DNA from: Verrucomicrobiaceae bacterium
Lineage (GTDB): Bacteria; Verrucomicrobiota; Verrucomicrobiia; Verrucomicrobiales; Verrucomicrobiaceae
Direction: 5' to 3'
DNA length: 64,000 nt
Assembly: GCA_027486585.1 (NCBI GenBank)
Contig: JAIXOU010000027.1
Location: 1 to 64,000, forward strand
Position numbers and translations under genes: made by a program. Under the pieces are notes generated by a model. It was given only the letters and a program-made list of their open reading frames with translations, made no database searches and was not told the DNA's origin. This document shows, in pieces, positions 36,542 to 49,437 of the stretch; positions within the stretch are counted from its first letter, which is position 1; each line of letters opens with the position of its first letter.

Positions 36542-39500
36542 ATGAACTTTTCCAGCTTCTTCATCACGCGCCCCATCTTTGCAGGCGTGCTGTCACTCCT
36601 GATCTTCATCCTCGGCGCGATCTCACTTTTTCAGCTGCCTATCAGCGAGTATCCAGAGGTAGCGCCACCAACGGTCATCGTGACGGCGACCTATCCGGGA
36701 GCCAATCCCAAGACTATCGCCGAGACGGTTGCTTCACCCATTGAGCAAATCATCAATGGCATTGAGAACATGCTCTACATGACGTCTCAAAGCACAGCCA
36801 ATGGCGTGATGACTCTGACGGTTACTTTCAAACTCGGCACAGACATTGATCTGGCACAGGTGCAGGTACAAAACCGCGTATCTCAGGTGCTACCAAAGCT
36901 ACCAGAAGAAGTGCGCCGTTTTGGTGTGACCACGGTCAAATCATCTCCCGACCTGACCATGGTCGTGCATCTGCTGTCACCGAACGACCGCTACGACGAA
37001 CTGTATCTGCGCAACTATGCCACGCTCAATGTGAAGGACGAGTTAGCCCGACTACCAGGAGTCGGCCAAGTCCAGCTCTTCGGTGGTGGTGAATACGCCA
37101 TGCGTATCTGGATTGATCCCGACAAAGCCGCTGCACGTGAGTTGACCGCCTCTGAAATCGTCAATGCGATCCGCGAACAAAATGTGCAGGTAGCCGCCGG
37201 GGTGATCGGTCAGCAGCCAGTCAAGGGCAACGTCCCCTTTGAACTCACCGTCAATGCCAAGGGGCGACTCGTAAGCGAAGAAGAGTTTGAGAACATCATC
37301 GTTAAAGTCGGCATCCATGGTGAAAAACTACGTCTTAAAGATGTGGCCAGGATTGAGATGGGTTCTAGCGAGTATGCACTCCGCAGCCTGCTCAATAACA
37401 AGCGCGCCGTCGGCATCCCCATCTTCCAACTACCAGGGTCCAATGCGCTCTCACTATCCAAGTCCGTCCGCGCCAAGATGGACGAGCTTAAGACCAAATT
37501 CCCCGAAGGAGTGGACTACGCCATTGCTTATGACCCCACGGTTTTCGTGGAAAAATCCATTGATGCCGTCATCCACACATTGATCGAGGCCATTCTGCTC
37601 GTGGTGCTTGTCGTTGTCATTTTCCTTCAAACATGGCGTGCCTCCATCATCCCGCTAGTCGCCGTCCCAGTGTCGCTTGTTGGCACCTTTGCCGTGATGC
37701 ATGCGCTAGGATTTTCCATCAACAATTTGTCCCTATTCGGGCTGGTGTTAGCCATCGGCATCGTCGTGGATGACGCCATCGTTGTGGTTGAAAATGTGGA
37801 ACGAAATATCCGCAATGGACTCAATCCTTTGGATGCTACAAAACAGGCCATGAAGGAAGTCACGGGCCCCATCGTGGCAACAGCTCTGGTGCTCTGTGCC
37901 GTCTTCATCCCCACGGCTTTCATCAGCGGATTAAGTGGACAGTTTTATAAACAGTTCGCGGTGACGATTGCCATCTCGACGGTCATTTCTGCCATCAACT
38001 CCCTTACCCTCAGCCCAGCATTATCGGCCCTCCTACTGAAAGATCATCACGCCAAAAAAGACCTACTTTCACGCTTCATTGACGTGCTGCTCGGTTGGTT
38101 TTTCCGTCCCTTCAATCGCTTCTTCGAGTGGTCCTCCAATTTATATGTTGGCATGGTGAAACGCATCATTCGTTTCAGCTTCATCGCCGTTTTAATCTAT
38201 GGCGGACTGGTTTGGGCTACCATGAAAGGCTTTGAAATGGTCCCCTCAGGTTTTGTTCCAGCTCAGGACAAACAATACCTCGTCGGCTTTGCTCAATTGC
38301 CCGATGGAGCCTCGCTGGACCGCACAGAAGCGGTCATGCGTCGGATGTCTGAAATTGCCTTAAAACATCCTGGAGTGAAGGACGCCATCGCCTTCCCTGG
38401 CCTCAGCATCCAAGGCTTCACCATCAGTCCGAATGCAGGCATTGTCTTTGTTGGCCTCAAAGACTTTGGTGAACGCACGACCCCAGACCTCAATGGGGGC
38501 GCTATCGCAGGCGCTCTTAACGGCGAATTTTCGACCATCCAAGATGCCATGGTTCTGATGTTCCCACCGCCGCCAGTCAATGGGATCGGAACCACGGGTG
38601 GGTTTAAGCTCATGATCGAAGACCGCGCCAATCAAGGCTATGCAGCCACCTACCAAGCCGCTCAGCAACTCGTCGGCGCGGCTTATGGCACGCAAAAGCT
38701 GGCTCAGGTTTATTCCGGCTACACGGTTAATGTACCGCAGCTCGAAGCTGACGTGGATCGCGAAAAAGCCAAGACTCAGGGTGTGCCTTTGCAAAATCTC
38801 TTCGAGACACTGCAAATCAATCTCGGCAGTCTCTACGTCAATGACTTCAACCGCTTTGGCCGAACCTATCAAGTTGTGGCCCAAGCTGAACCTGAATACC
38901 GAGATGATGCTGGCGACATCCTACGCCTAAAAACCAAGAACACCGCAGGTCAGATGGTGCCCATCGGCTCACTCGTCAAAGTGAAGGAGAGCTTCGGTCC
39001 TGACCGCGTCACGCATTACAATGGCTACCTAGCAGCCGACATTAACGGTGGCCCGCTTCCACCACTAAGTTCGGGGCAGGCCGAAGAGGTCATGTCAAAT
39101 CTCGCCAAACAGGTGCTGCCTGGCGGATTCGAGTTTGAATGGACTGATCTGACTTATCAAAAAATCATTGCCGGCAATACGGCCATGTTCATCTACCCAC
39201 TTTGCATTCTGCTCGTGTTCATGGTTCTGGCAGCACAGTTTGAAAGCCTGCGTCTGCCGCTTTCCATCATCCTCATCGTGCCGCTTTGTCTGCTCTTTGC
39301 TCTAGCTGGCGTGATGATCGTCGGTGGTGATAACAACATCTTCACCCAGATCGGCTTCATCGTGCTGATCGGACTTGCCTGCAAAAACGCCATTCTCATC
39401 GTCGAGTTTGCCAAAGAGAGACATGATCATGGCCTCAGTCCGCTTGATTCGGCTCTGGATTCCTGCCGCCTACGTTTGCGCCCCATTTTAATGACCTCCA

Positions 39501-39697
39501 TCGCCTTCATCGCAGGGGTCTATCCTCTGGTCGTCAGCACTGGAGCTGGCGCTGAAATGCGTCGGGCCATGGGAACGGCTGTATTTGCAGGAATGATCGG
39601 CGTGACCTTTCTGGGACTTTTCCTGACTCCAGTGTTTTATGTCCTCGTCATGAAGCTCGGAAAACAACCCAAACCAGTGACGACAGACCACGCATGA
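36542..39697 (+). CDS. RND family multidrug efflux permease (AcrB/MexB-like, HAE1)
   Basis: This 1,051-residue protein has the HAE1 start (FFITRPIFAGVLSLLIFILGAISLFQLPISEYPEVAPPTV) and the two-fold repeat of 12 membrane helices. The proton-relay aspartates are in LAIGIVVDDAIVVVENVERN and the relay lysine is in IGLACKNAILIVEFAKE. Two large periplasmic loops are complete. Length and motifs indicate an active proton-driven exporter in the inner membrane, working with the adjacent adaptor and channel. Its stop overlaps the longest reading of the channel gene (ATGA). Confidence 0.95.
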   Translation: MNFSSFFITRPIFAGVLSLLIFILGAISLFQLPISEYPEVAPPTVIVTATYPGANPKTIAETVASPIEQIINGIENMLYMTSQSTANGVMTLTVTFKLGTDIDLAQVQVQNRVSQVLPKLPEEVRRFGVTTVKSSPDLTMVVHLLSPNDRYDELYLRNYATLNVKDELARLPGVGQVQLFGGGEYAMRIWIDPDKAAARELTASEIVNAIREQNVQVAAGVIGQQPVKGNVPFELTVNAKGRLVSEEEFENIIVKVGIHGEKLRLKDVARIEMGSSEYALRSLLNNKRAVGIPIFQLPGSNALSLSKSVRAKMDELKTKFPEGVDYAIAYDPTVFVEKSIDAVIHTLIEAILLVVLVVVIFLQTWRASIIPLVAVPVSLVGTFAVMHALGFSINNLSLFGLVLAIGIVVDDAIVVVENVERNIRNGLNPLDATKQAMKEVTGPIVATALVLCAVFIPTAFISGLSGQFYKQFAVTIAISTVISAINSLTLSPALSALLLKDHHAKKDLLSRFIDVLLGWFFRPFNRFFEWSSNLYVGMVKRIIRFSFIAVLIYGGLVWATMKGFEMVPSGFVPAQDKQYLVGFAQLPDGASLDRTEAVMRRMSEIALKHPGVKDAIAFPGLSIQGFTISPNAGIVFVGLKDFGERTTPDLNGGAIAGALNGEFSTIQDAMVLMFPPPPVNGIGTTGGFKLMIEDRANQGYAATYQAAQQLVGAAYGTQKLAQVYSGYTVNVPQLEADVDREKAKTQGVPLQNLFETLQINLGSLYVNDFNRFGRTYQVVAQAEPEYRDDAGDILRLKTKNTAGQMVPIGSLVKVKESFGPDRVTHYNGYLAADINGGPLPPLSSGQAEEVMSNLAKQVLPGGFEFEWTDLTYQKIIAGNTAMFIYPLCILLVFMVLAAQFESLRLPLSIILIVPLCLLFALAGVMIVGGDNNIFTQIGFIVLIGLACKNAILIVEFAKERHDHGLSPLDSALDSCRLRLRPILMTSIAFIAGVYPLVVSTGAGAEMRRAMGTAVFAGMIGVTFLGLFLTPVFYVLVMKLGKQPKPVTTDHA

Positions 39698-39741
39698 ACT
39701 CAAGAAGCGGACTATATCCTGAACAACTAACTCACATCACC

Positions 39742-41253
39742 ATGCGCTTCCTGTTCCTCTTCCTAACCACAAATGTCATCGCTCAAGTGGGGCCGAACTA
39801 TGAACGTCCGGCGACAGAGCTGCCAGCCAAGTTTAAGAACGTCACTTGGCGCGCGGCCACGCCATCGTCTCATTTGCCGAAAGGCGAATGGTGGAAGATT
39901 TATCACGATTCCAAACTCAATGAACTCGAATCCCGAGCGACATCAAACAATCAAGAATTGAAGGCAGCCATTGCCCGCTTTGATCAAGCACGAGCGACAG
40001 CCCGTCTGTCACGCGCAGAATTTTTTCCGAACATCAGCCTTCCCCTCACTGCTGAGCGACAGGGAACCTCGGCACAAATGCCGACCCCCTTCCCTCTCAA
40101 TGGCATTCGCTATGATGGCCCAGCCTACAATGCGCTGATGGATTTCGGCTGGGAACTGGATCTCTGGGGAAAAATCAGACGCGGAGTGGAAGCCGACAAA
40201 GCCAATGCAAACGCGGCTGCTAATGCCATTCACAATGTGCTTCTTGGCATCCAGGCAGATGTCGCCTCAAACTACTTTAAACTACGCTCTCTGGATATCG
40301 AAATGCGCCTCGTTCGTGAGGCCGTTGCCCTGCGTGGTGAAGCCCTTAAAATTGCCAAAGCTCGTGTTCTAGCAGGGGCAGGCAGCGAGCTAGAGCAAGC
40401 GCAGTCTGAAACCGAAGTCGCCAGTGCTGAGGCCGAAATCTCCTCACTCCAGTCCCAGCGTGACCAGATAGAGAACATACTCTCCACACTGCTCGGCACA
40501 AGCGCAGCAAGCTTCCGTATTACACCTCAATCAGGCTCACTAGCCAATCCGCCCAGCCTGCCAGCAGGCGTGCCCAGCGACCTACTAGAGCGCCGCCCCG
40601 ACATCTCACAAGCAGAGCGCCAACTTGCCGCTGCCACCGCCCGCATCGGTGTAGCCAAAGCACAATTTTTTCCCAGCATCAAGCTCATCGGTCGTGGAGG
40701 CTTTCAGAGTGGCGACATCGACCTTCTTTTGCATCCTGACTCCCTCATGTGGAGCGCAGGTCCGAGTGTCAGCATTCCCCTTTTTGCAGGCGGCAAAAAC
40801 CGCTTCAATCTGCAAAAGAGCAAAGCCCTGCATGATGAAGCCCTGGCTATGTATCGCCAGGCATTCCTCGGCGCCGTAGCTGATGTGGAAACCAGTCTCT
40901 CCAGCTTACGAAATCTCAGCACTCAATCAGCCGCTCAACAGCGCGCCCGCGAAAGCTCAGAACGCGCTTCCGCGTTGGCTAAGACTCGCTATGAATCGGG
41001 CACCAGTCCCTACCTCGATGTCATCGAAGCCAATCGAACCGCTCTCATCACTCAGCGTGCCACGGCGCAAATCGCAGGTCAAAAACTCGTCGCCAGCGTC
41101 TCGTTAATCAAAGCCCTTGGTGGCGGCTGGACCCAAGGCCAAACCAGCGTCATTCCAGTCGTCACACCGGATCCAGCTGCGCGTTCAATGCCTGAAAACG
41201 AAGGCAGCGGATTCATCTCAAAAGTGAAGGGTTTATTCAATCGCAAAAAGTAG
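39742..41253 (+). CDS. Outer-membrane efflux channel (OprM/NodT family)
   Basis: The preferred start at 39742 gives MRFLFLFLTTNVIAQVGPNYERP. The ORF-track start at 39694, inside the pump stop codon, adds 16 polar residues before the signal. The protein has the two OEP repeats, NodT-type motifs (DFGWELDLWGKIRRGVEADKANANA, LLERRPDISQAERQLAAATARIGVAKAQFFPSI) and the second-half GGKNRFNLQKSKA. Family members usually carry a lipid-anchored Cys just before VGPNY. Here that place is Q after VIA, suggesting signal peptidase I cleavage. The last 17 bases overlap the convergent M20 gene. Confidence 0.92.
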   Translation: MRFLFLFLTTNVIAQVGPNYERPATELPAKFKNVTWRAATPSSHLPKGEWWKIYHDSKLNELESRATSNNQELKAAIARFDQARATARLSRAEFFPNISLPLTAERQGTSAQMPTPFPLNGIRYDGPAYNALMDFGWELDLWGKIRRGVEADKANANAAANAIHNVLLGIQADVASNYFKLRSLDIEMRLVREAVALRGEALKIAKARVLAGAGSELEQAQSETEVASAEAEISSLQSQRDQIENILSTLLGTSAASFRITPQSGSLANPPSLPAGVPSDLLERRPDISQAERQLAAATARIGVAKAQFFPSIKLIGRGGFQSGDIDLLLHPDSLMWSAGPSVSIPLFAGGKNRFNLQKSKALHDEALAMYRQAFLGAVADVETSLSSLRNLSTQSAAQQRARESSERASALAKTRYESGTSPYLDVIEANRTALITQRATAQIAGQKLVASVSLIKALGGGWTQGQTSVIPVVTPDPAARSMPENEGSGFISKVKGLFNRKK

Positions 41254-42451
41254 CGTCCCGTAGCTCCTCGACAGCCAGTAGATTCATGACGGCTTTCGGA
41301 ACAAAGCTGGCAGGCTCTACATACTCGGGGCGTTTGCTGCCATCAGAGCTGTATTCAGAGCAGTGCGCATTGCCGCCCACTGGGCCGAGAGCATCCAGTG
41401 TAGGGCCCAGTCCACAGAGATAATTCGCATCGCTAAGACCGCCTCGACGCATCGACACAGTGTGCTCACCGAGAGCAGCAGCGTGTTTTTCCCAATGCTG
41501 AAAAAGCTGATCTGTCTCTGGACCACCAGGCCAAGCCCGGGTGCGCCCAACGCATTCAATCTTGATTTCCGCACCAGCCTCCGTCAGACCTGCCAAGGCC
41601 TCTAAAGCCTGACCAGCCGAAAGCAGCACCGCAGGATCAAAGGCCCGCATTTCCAACTCAGCGACAGCCTCATGGGGCACCCTATTTAGAACAGTGCCAC
41701 CATGAACGCTGGCCACATTGAGGGTCAGGTCGCGTGAAGGATCGGTGAGCGCAGCGACGCTTGGCAGCAGCTTTGACAGCTCCACCACTGCATTGATACC
41801 AAGCGCATGATTACTCCCCGCATGAGCTGCACGACCCGTGCAGGTGATCCGATATTCAGCACGGCCTTTACGAGAAGTGACCATGTGCCAGCCCGACTCA
41901 TCCAGAGGCCCGCCTTCAAAAACCAGCACAGCACTTGCGCCCTGAGGACAGCGATCCTGAGTGCGCTCAGCAAAATCTGAACCAATCACTTCTTCAGCTG
42001 AATTAGCAGCAATAAGCCAATGGGTTGCTTCAAAAAGGACTGGATTCACCTCACGCAAAACCTGCATCATCAACCAGATCATGACTGTGCCACCTTTGTT
42101 ATCCACCGTTCCAGGTCCATAGATCCGATCCCCTTCGACCAACCATCGGAAATGATTGATGAGCTCTTCTTCAGCTGGAAAAACAGTGTCTAAATGCGTC
42201 ACCAGAACGATGGGCTTTTGATCAGCAGGTCCACGACTGAGAAACAAATGATCACCGTGCTGAGGATGCGCGGAAGGTGTCAGCTTGGCCGTGAAACCTA
42301 GGTCTTTGAAACAATCCACCGTCAGACTAGACAATGCTGCCACGCCGGCAAGATTTGTGGTGAAGCTATTGATCTCAACCATACGGCGCAACCAATCGAG
42401 AGCTTCTGGAAGATGTTTTTCAGCGCTTAATTTGAGGAGTGCGGCGTCCAT
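41237..42451 (-). CDS. M20 family metallopeptidase (ArgE/DapE/carboxypeptidase G2-like)
   Basis: This 404-residue protein has the dizinc site HLDTVFP (near residue 87), GPGTVDNKGGT, the catalytic and ligand glutamates in NSAEEVIGSDF, and the final histidine in NAHCSEY. A dimerisation domain sits in the middle (GRAEYRITCTGRAAHAGSNHALGINAV). The SRKGRAEYRITCTGRAAHAG pattern is closest to carboxypeptidase G2-type enzymes, so a glutamate-releasing or general aminoacyl hydrolase is as likely as an ArgE role. No signal peptide is present. Confidence 0.88.
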   Translation of the reverse strand: MDAALLKLSAEKHLPEALDWLRRMVEINSFTTNLAGVAALSSLTVDCFKDLGFTAKLTPSAHPQHGDHLFLSRGPADQKPIVLVTHLDTVFPAEEELINHFRWLVEGDRIYGPGTVDNKGGTVMIWLMMQVLREVNPVLFEATHWLIAANSAEEVIGSDFAERTQDRCPQGASAVLVFEGGPLDESGWHMVTSRKGRAEYRITCTGRAAHAGSNHALGINAVVELSKLLPSVAALTDPSRDLTLNVASVHGGTVLNRVPHEAVAELEMRAFDPAVLLSAGQALEALAGLTEAGAEIKIECVGRTRAWPGGPETDQLFQHWEKHAAALGEHTVSMRRGGLSDANYLCGLGPTLDALGPVGGNAHCSEYSSDGSKRPEYVEPASFVPKAVMNLLAVEELRDATFCD

Positions 42452-42547
42452 AGAGAAGCATCCCTTCGTCTGGATGACTGTTTTTTCAAAGGATAAAGAT
42501 GCCTCTGATCTTGCTCATTGATCTTGGCCATTCCATACTCCGCCCCC

Positions 42548-45222
<2,675 letters not shown>

Positions 45223-45244
45223 TCAAGCACTTAAAATTTGTGAC

Positions 45245-46693
45245 TCAAAGCATTCCCATCCCACCACTCATGATCCAGGCCTTCAGAGTCGGAAACTGAG
45301 TCACATCCAAGTCGATGCCGCAGCCAAAGGGCGCAGCATTCACACTACGAAGATCCAAAAGCCCCTCTCGGATATCCAGAGTCGGGAAACCGCACTCATG
45401 CTGGCGGTAAAGGTCAGGGTGAGTAGCCATCACCTGACTTTGAATGCCAACAGGATACTGAATGAGTCCACGGAAATAGTGATGCCCATTTCGCTCGACA
45501 TGCGGAATACCGAGAAGGGCAACCACAGCCAGATCCTGAAGCAGCGCGACAGGACCAATATTGGCTAAATCTTCAGCACTCTGGATGAGTGGACGCCCTA
45601 TGCTGGAAGCTCGTTTTTTCAGGAGTGCCGCATTGACCAAGCTTTTAACGACACCCTTGCAGTTCTTATGACTGGTGCCGCTGTAGCCAAGTTCCAAAGC
45701 GCGCGGAAGATCATCGAAAGTGCCTTCAGATTCATCAATGATTAGCAACGGTGCGTCAGGCCAACAGGCTAACTGGGTCGCTATTTCGTCTTTCAGAGCA
45801 TGAGCACGGTGCAGCGGTTGCTCGACCATGAGCAGATTCCCCATCAGTGGTGCGAGTGAAGCATCAGCCGATAGAGTCGCGTAAAATTTCCGAAAGCTAC
45901 TCAGGTCTGTGAACTGCTCATTGCCATCCAGAGTGATTTTAAATCCGCCCTGACAGTTTTCTAAAAGCACGGTGGTGATCTCACGCAGACGCGGCTGATC
46001 GACATCGATTCGACCAGAAAGCTTGATTTTAAAATAGCGGAGTCCGTAAGCGCGGATGGACTCCTCGAGCGTGTCAGGCAAGCCATCCGCGAGAGTCGCT
46101 GTTTCTGAGGATCTCAATGGATCAGCCAGCCCCACCGTATGCCTGACAGCGACCTGATCTAGCGGCTGATCCGGGAGAGCCTCAGCAAGGCTTATCCCAC
46201 GCAATTCAGGATGGATTTGACCCAGGTCAATTTGCAGTTCATCCGCACGCAAGAAAGAATGAAGCGGGCGATTTTTCGCCCTGCATAATCCATCCAAAAC
46301 AGCGCGCTCCAGCAGGCTAACGCCCAAATTTGCCAGCTAGGAAGGCTGCGCACGCAGCGTTGCCCAGCGCGCCTGCTCTTCATAAAGCGCCAGCCACCAG
46401 CCAAAGAACGAAACAGGCACTTGAGCCGCATTTTCAGCAATGCGTGAAGCATTTTGAATCACTGCCAGCATTTCGGCTAGATCGAGTTCAAAAGGGCTGT
46501 CTGGATTTTTCGTGAACCACTTTGGTGGCAGCCCTTCACTGGCAAGTCCTCGCACGGCGACACCCTCGACCACCATGTCCACACTCACAAAGAGATGAGG
46601 CAGCGCGGTCATGCTGGCGATCCCGTATTGAAAAGGAAACCGCGTCTGCATGGGCAGCACATGAAATTGGGTGTCGAGCAGGGTAAAAGTCAC
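45245..46693 (-). pseudogene. Enolase-superfamily enzyme (MR/MLE-like) interrupted by an in-frame TAG
   Basis: Two ORFs in one frame (118 and 360 residues in the track) are separated only by QPS-TAG-LANLGVSLLERAV at 46337-46339. Joined, they make one enolase-superfamily protein. The N-terminal capping domain is 45 residues of beta plus helices, the hinge crosses the TAG, and the barrel follows. Barrel catalytic residues look present: KxK (FKIKLSG), D in TLDGNEQ, E in MVEQP, D in IIDESE and a lysine motif HKNCKG. The second ORF can begin only at a TTG, which makes independent translation unlikely. The substrate class is unknown. It could be a recent pseudogene, a readthrough gene or a sequencing error. 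Confidence 0.7.
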
Positions 46694-46816
46694 TCACAGA
46701 GCATCCACAGCCAGCAGCACGCCGCAAGGACACATGGATTCAAATGAGGAAGATGGCATTCTCCCTGCGCGTCGTGGTTGCACTCGGGCTAGAGCGCGCT
46801 AGATAGACCACCCTCC

Positions 46817-47632
46817 ATGTCCGCTCCAACCAATCGAATCGACGCCCATTTTGCCAATCTCCGCGCCAGCGGAAAGCGTGCCTTTGTCGCCTACGTGGCC
46901 GCAGGTGACCCTTCTTTGGAGGCGACGATCGACATCGTATTAGGCCTGGAACGTGCCGGAGTGGACATTGTCGAGCTTGGCGTGCCTTTCTCGGATCCGC
47001 TCGCCGACGGGGTGGTCAATCAAATGGCAGCGGACCGCGCCCTCAAAGCGGGTGCCTCCACGCCTAAGGTTCTGGAAATGATCCGCCAGCTCCGCACCCG
47101 ATCTCAGATCCCGCTGGTGCTGTTCACTTACCTGAACCCCGTTTACACTTATGGCTACGAGCGCTTCCACATCGACGCAGCTGCTGCCGGTGCGGATGGC
47201 GTGCTGGTGCTAGACCTGCCGCCCGATGAAGTTGTCCAGAATCCTGAGCTCAAGCCGACGCCTGAGCTGCGCCACATCCAACTCATCGCTCCGACCTCGC
47301 CGCCAGAACGCATCGCCAGCATCGCCAAGTGCGCTGAAGGATTCATCTATTATGTCTCTCGTCTCGGCGTCACGGGTGCTCAGGTCGAAGTGGCGACTGG
47401 CATTGCTGAACAAGTGGCCGTCATCCGCGCAGCGACCGATGTCCCCGTCTGTGTCGGCTTCGGAGTCTCAAATCCCGAGCAGGCCGCGCAAGTCGCCAGC
47501 ATGGCCGATGGCGTGGTCGTCGGCAGTGCCATCGTCAAACTCATCGAGAAAAATGGCTCGGCACCTGACTTAGCCGCCCAAGTCGAAGCCTTTGTAAAAC
47601 CGCTTGTCGCTGCTGTCAAAGCTCTCCCTTAA
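46817..47632 (+). CDS. trpA: Tryptophan synthase alpha subunit
   Basis: This 271-residue TIM barrel has catalytic glutamate in DIVELGVPFSDPLADG and aspartate in the same stretch (the TrpA active site). Phosphate-binding glycines are in GFGVSNPEQ. It cleaves indole-3-glycerol phosphate to indole and passes it to TrpB. trpB is not next to it. Instead it is followed by dapF (12 bases) and dapA, so it appears in an amino-acid synthesis operon mixing pathways. Confidence 0.96.
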   Translation: MSAPTNRIDAHFANLRASGKRAFVAYVAAGDPSLEATIDIVLGLERAGVDIVELGVPFSDPLADGVVNQMAADRALKAGASTPKVLEMIRQLRTRSQIPLVLFTYLNPVYTYGYERFHIDAAAAGADGVLVLDLPPDEVVQNPELKPTPELRHIQLIAPTSPPERIASIAKCAEGFIYYVSRLGVTGAQVEVATGIAEQVAVIRAATDVPVCVGFGVSNPEQAAQVASMADGVVVGSAIVKLIEKNGSAPDLAAQVEAFVKPLVAAVKALP

Positions 47633-47644
47633 CCCTCTCTTTCC

Positions 47645-48457
47645 ATGACCCTGAACTTCACTAAAATGAATGGCGCTGGCAATGACTTCGTCATGCTGGA
47701 TAACCGTGATCTCTCTTTAGCCCTCACCAAGGATCAGATCGAAAAACTCTGTGATCGCCATCGCGGCATCGGTGCGGACGGACTCCTCTGCGTGGAGCCA
47801 GCCACCGAGGGTGGTGACTTCAAAATGCGCTACTACAACGCTGACGGTGGCGAAGCTGAAATGTGCGGCAATGGCGCACGCTGCTTTGGTCGTTTCGTCA
47901 ATCATTTGCATGGGGATTCCCTGTCCAAAATTCGTTTCGAAACTCTGGCAGGCATGATTTCTGCCGAATTTGAAGCAGGTCAGGTGCGCATCAACATGAG
48001 TGCGCCGCATGGTCTGAAACTGGGCGAAACCCTCCCCGTGGCTGGAACCAACCTCAGCGTCCACAGCGTCAATACGGGTGTTCCTCATGCCGTGGTCTTT
48101 GTCGAGGATCTGGAAAACGTGCCTGTCCGCGAATGGGGTGCTGCTTTGCGCTACCATGAGGCCTTTAAACCCAAAGGCACCAACGCCAACTTTGCCAAAG
48201 TCCTCGCAGCCGACAGCATCGCCATCCGCACCTATGAGCGTGGTGTGGAAGATGAAACCCTTGCCTGCGGCACCGGCATGGTCGCCTGCGCCCTGATCCA
48301 TCATGAACTGACGGGTGCCGCCAGCCCCATCTCCGTGCTCGTCAAAGGCGGCGACACGCTCCGCATTGGCTTCACCGAGTCCGCTCCCCATGAATACACC
48401 GACGTGACCTTGTTTGGCCCTGCGGATTTTGTTTTCCAAGGCACCGTAAGCATCTAA
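47645..48457 (+). CDS. dapF: Diaminopimelate epimerase
   Basis: This 270-residue, two-domain enzyme has the catalytic cysteine pair in EMCGNGARCFGRF and ETLACGTGMVAC, with MNGAGNDFVMLDNRD at the start. It interconverts LL- and meso-diaminopimelate for peptidoglycan and lysine synthesis. It is 12 bases after trpA and 15 bases before dapA. Confidence 0.97.
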   Translation: MTLNFTKMNGAGNDFVMLDNRDLSLALTKDQIEKLCDRHRGIGADGLLCVEPATEGGDFKMRYYNADGGEAEMCGNGARCFGRFVNHLHGDSLSKIRFETLAGMISAEFEAGQVRINMSAPHGLKLGETLPVAGTNLSVHSVNTGVPHAVVFVEDLENVPVREWGAALRYHEAFKPKGTNANFAKVLAADSIAIRTYERGVEDETLACGTGMVACALIHHELTGAASPISVLVKGGDTLRIGFTESAPHEYTDVTLFGPADFVFQGTVSI

Positions 48458-48472
48458 GCTCCCATTCCCTTT

Positions 48473-49351
48473 ATGTTCGCAGGAACCCACACCGCCATCG
48501 TCACCCCTTTTATCAATGGTCAACTTGATGAAGAGGCACTCAAAAAGCTCGTCGATTTCCAGTTCGACAACGGCGTCACCGGCGTTGTCCCCTGCGGCAC
48601 GACGGGCGAGTCCCCAACACTCGATTATGACGAGCATGAGCGAGTGGTCCAATTGACGGTCGAGTTTGCCAAAGGCCGTGGCGTGGTCATGGCTGGCACA
48701 GGCTCCAACAGCACCCGCGAAGCCATCGAGCTCACCCAGGAAGCCGAGGCCGCAGGCGCCACCGCTTCCCTGCAAGTGGCGCCTTATTACAACAAACCTT
48801 CCCCTGAAGGTCTTTATCAGCATTTCAAGGCCGTCGCCGATAACACCAAGCTCCCCATCATGCTCTACAGCATTCCTGGCCGCTGTGGCATCGAGATCGG
48901 CCTCGACGTCATTGTACGCCTGGCAGAGTCCTGCCCCAACATCCGCGCCATCAAGGAAGCCGGCGGCAATCCTGAGCGCGTCAGCCAGATGAAGCAGCTG
49001 CTGCCCTCCGACTTTGAAATCCTGTCTGGCGACGATGGCCTCACCCTTCCTTTCATGTCCGTGGGTGGCGTCGGCGTCGTCAGTGTGGCCTCCAACCTGA
49101 TTCCAAAACAAATCAGCGACATGGTGAACCTCGCGCTGAAAGGTGACTACACAGGGGCTCTGGGCATCCATTCGCAGTATTACCCGCTGTTTGCCGCCTT
49201 CCTGAAGCTTTCCACCAATCCCATCCCGATCAAAACCGCGATGGCACTGGCTGGGCATTGCAGCAACGAGCTGCGCCTTCCCTTGGTTCCCATGGAAGAC
49301 GCCAAGACGGCGGAGCTTCAAGCCACGCTGAAAAGCCTGGGCTTGATCTAA
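48473..49351 (+). CDS. dapA: 4-hydroxy-tetrahydrodipicolinate synthase
   Basis: This 292-residue class I aldolase has the Schiff-base lysine in IRAIKEAGGN, GTTGESPTL near residue 43 and the catalytic Tyr in MLYSIPGRCGIEI. It condenses pyruvate with aspartate semialdehyde, the first step unique to lysine/DAP synthesis. Together with dapF upstream it covers the first and a late step of the pathway. A stem-forming repeat follows after about 90 bases. Confidence 0.97.
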   Translation: MFAGTHTAIVTPFINGQLDEEALKKLVDFQFDNGVTGVVPCGTTGESPTLDYDEHERVVQLTVEFAKGRGVVMAGTGSNSTREAIELTQEAEAAGATASLQVAPYYNKPSPEGLYQHFKAVADNTKLPIMLYSIPGRCGIEIGLDVIVRLAESCPNIRAIKEAGGNPERVSQMKQLLPSDFEILSGDDGLTLPFMSVGGVGVVSVASNLIPKQISDMVNLALKGDYTGALGIHSQYYPLFAAFLKLSTNPIPIKTAMALAGHCSNELRLPLVPMEDAKTAELQATLKSLGLI

Positions 49352-49437
49352 CCTCCGAGGACCAAAGCAGTGCTTACCCGTGGAATGAGGCTTTAAACCT
49401 AGAAGCTGGGCTGTATTGCAAGATTTACTCGATTTTC

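Noticed and set aside
47717-49321. 534-residue minus-strand ORF opposite dapF and dapA
   Set aside because: It lies antisense to two clearly real enzymes with intact active sites, and its sequence is rich in H, D, G and V as expected for a codon-bias shadow. No domain is visible.
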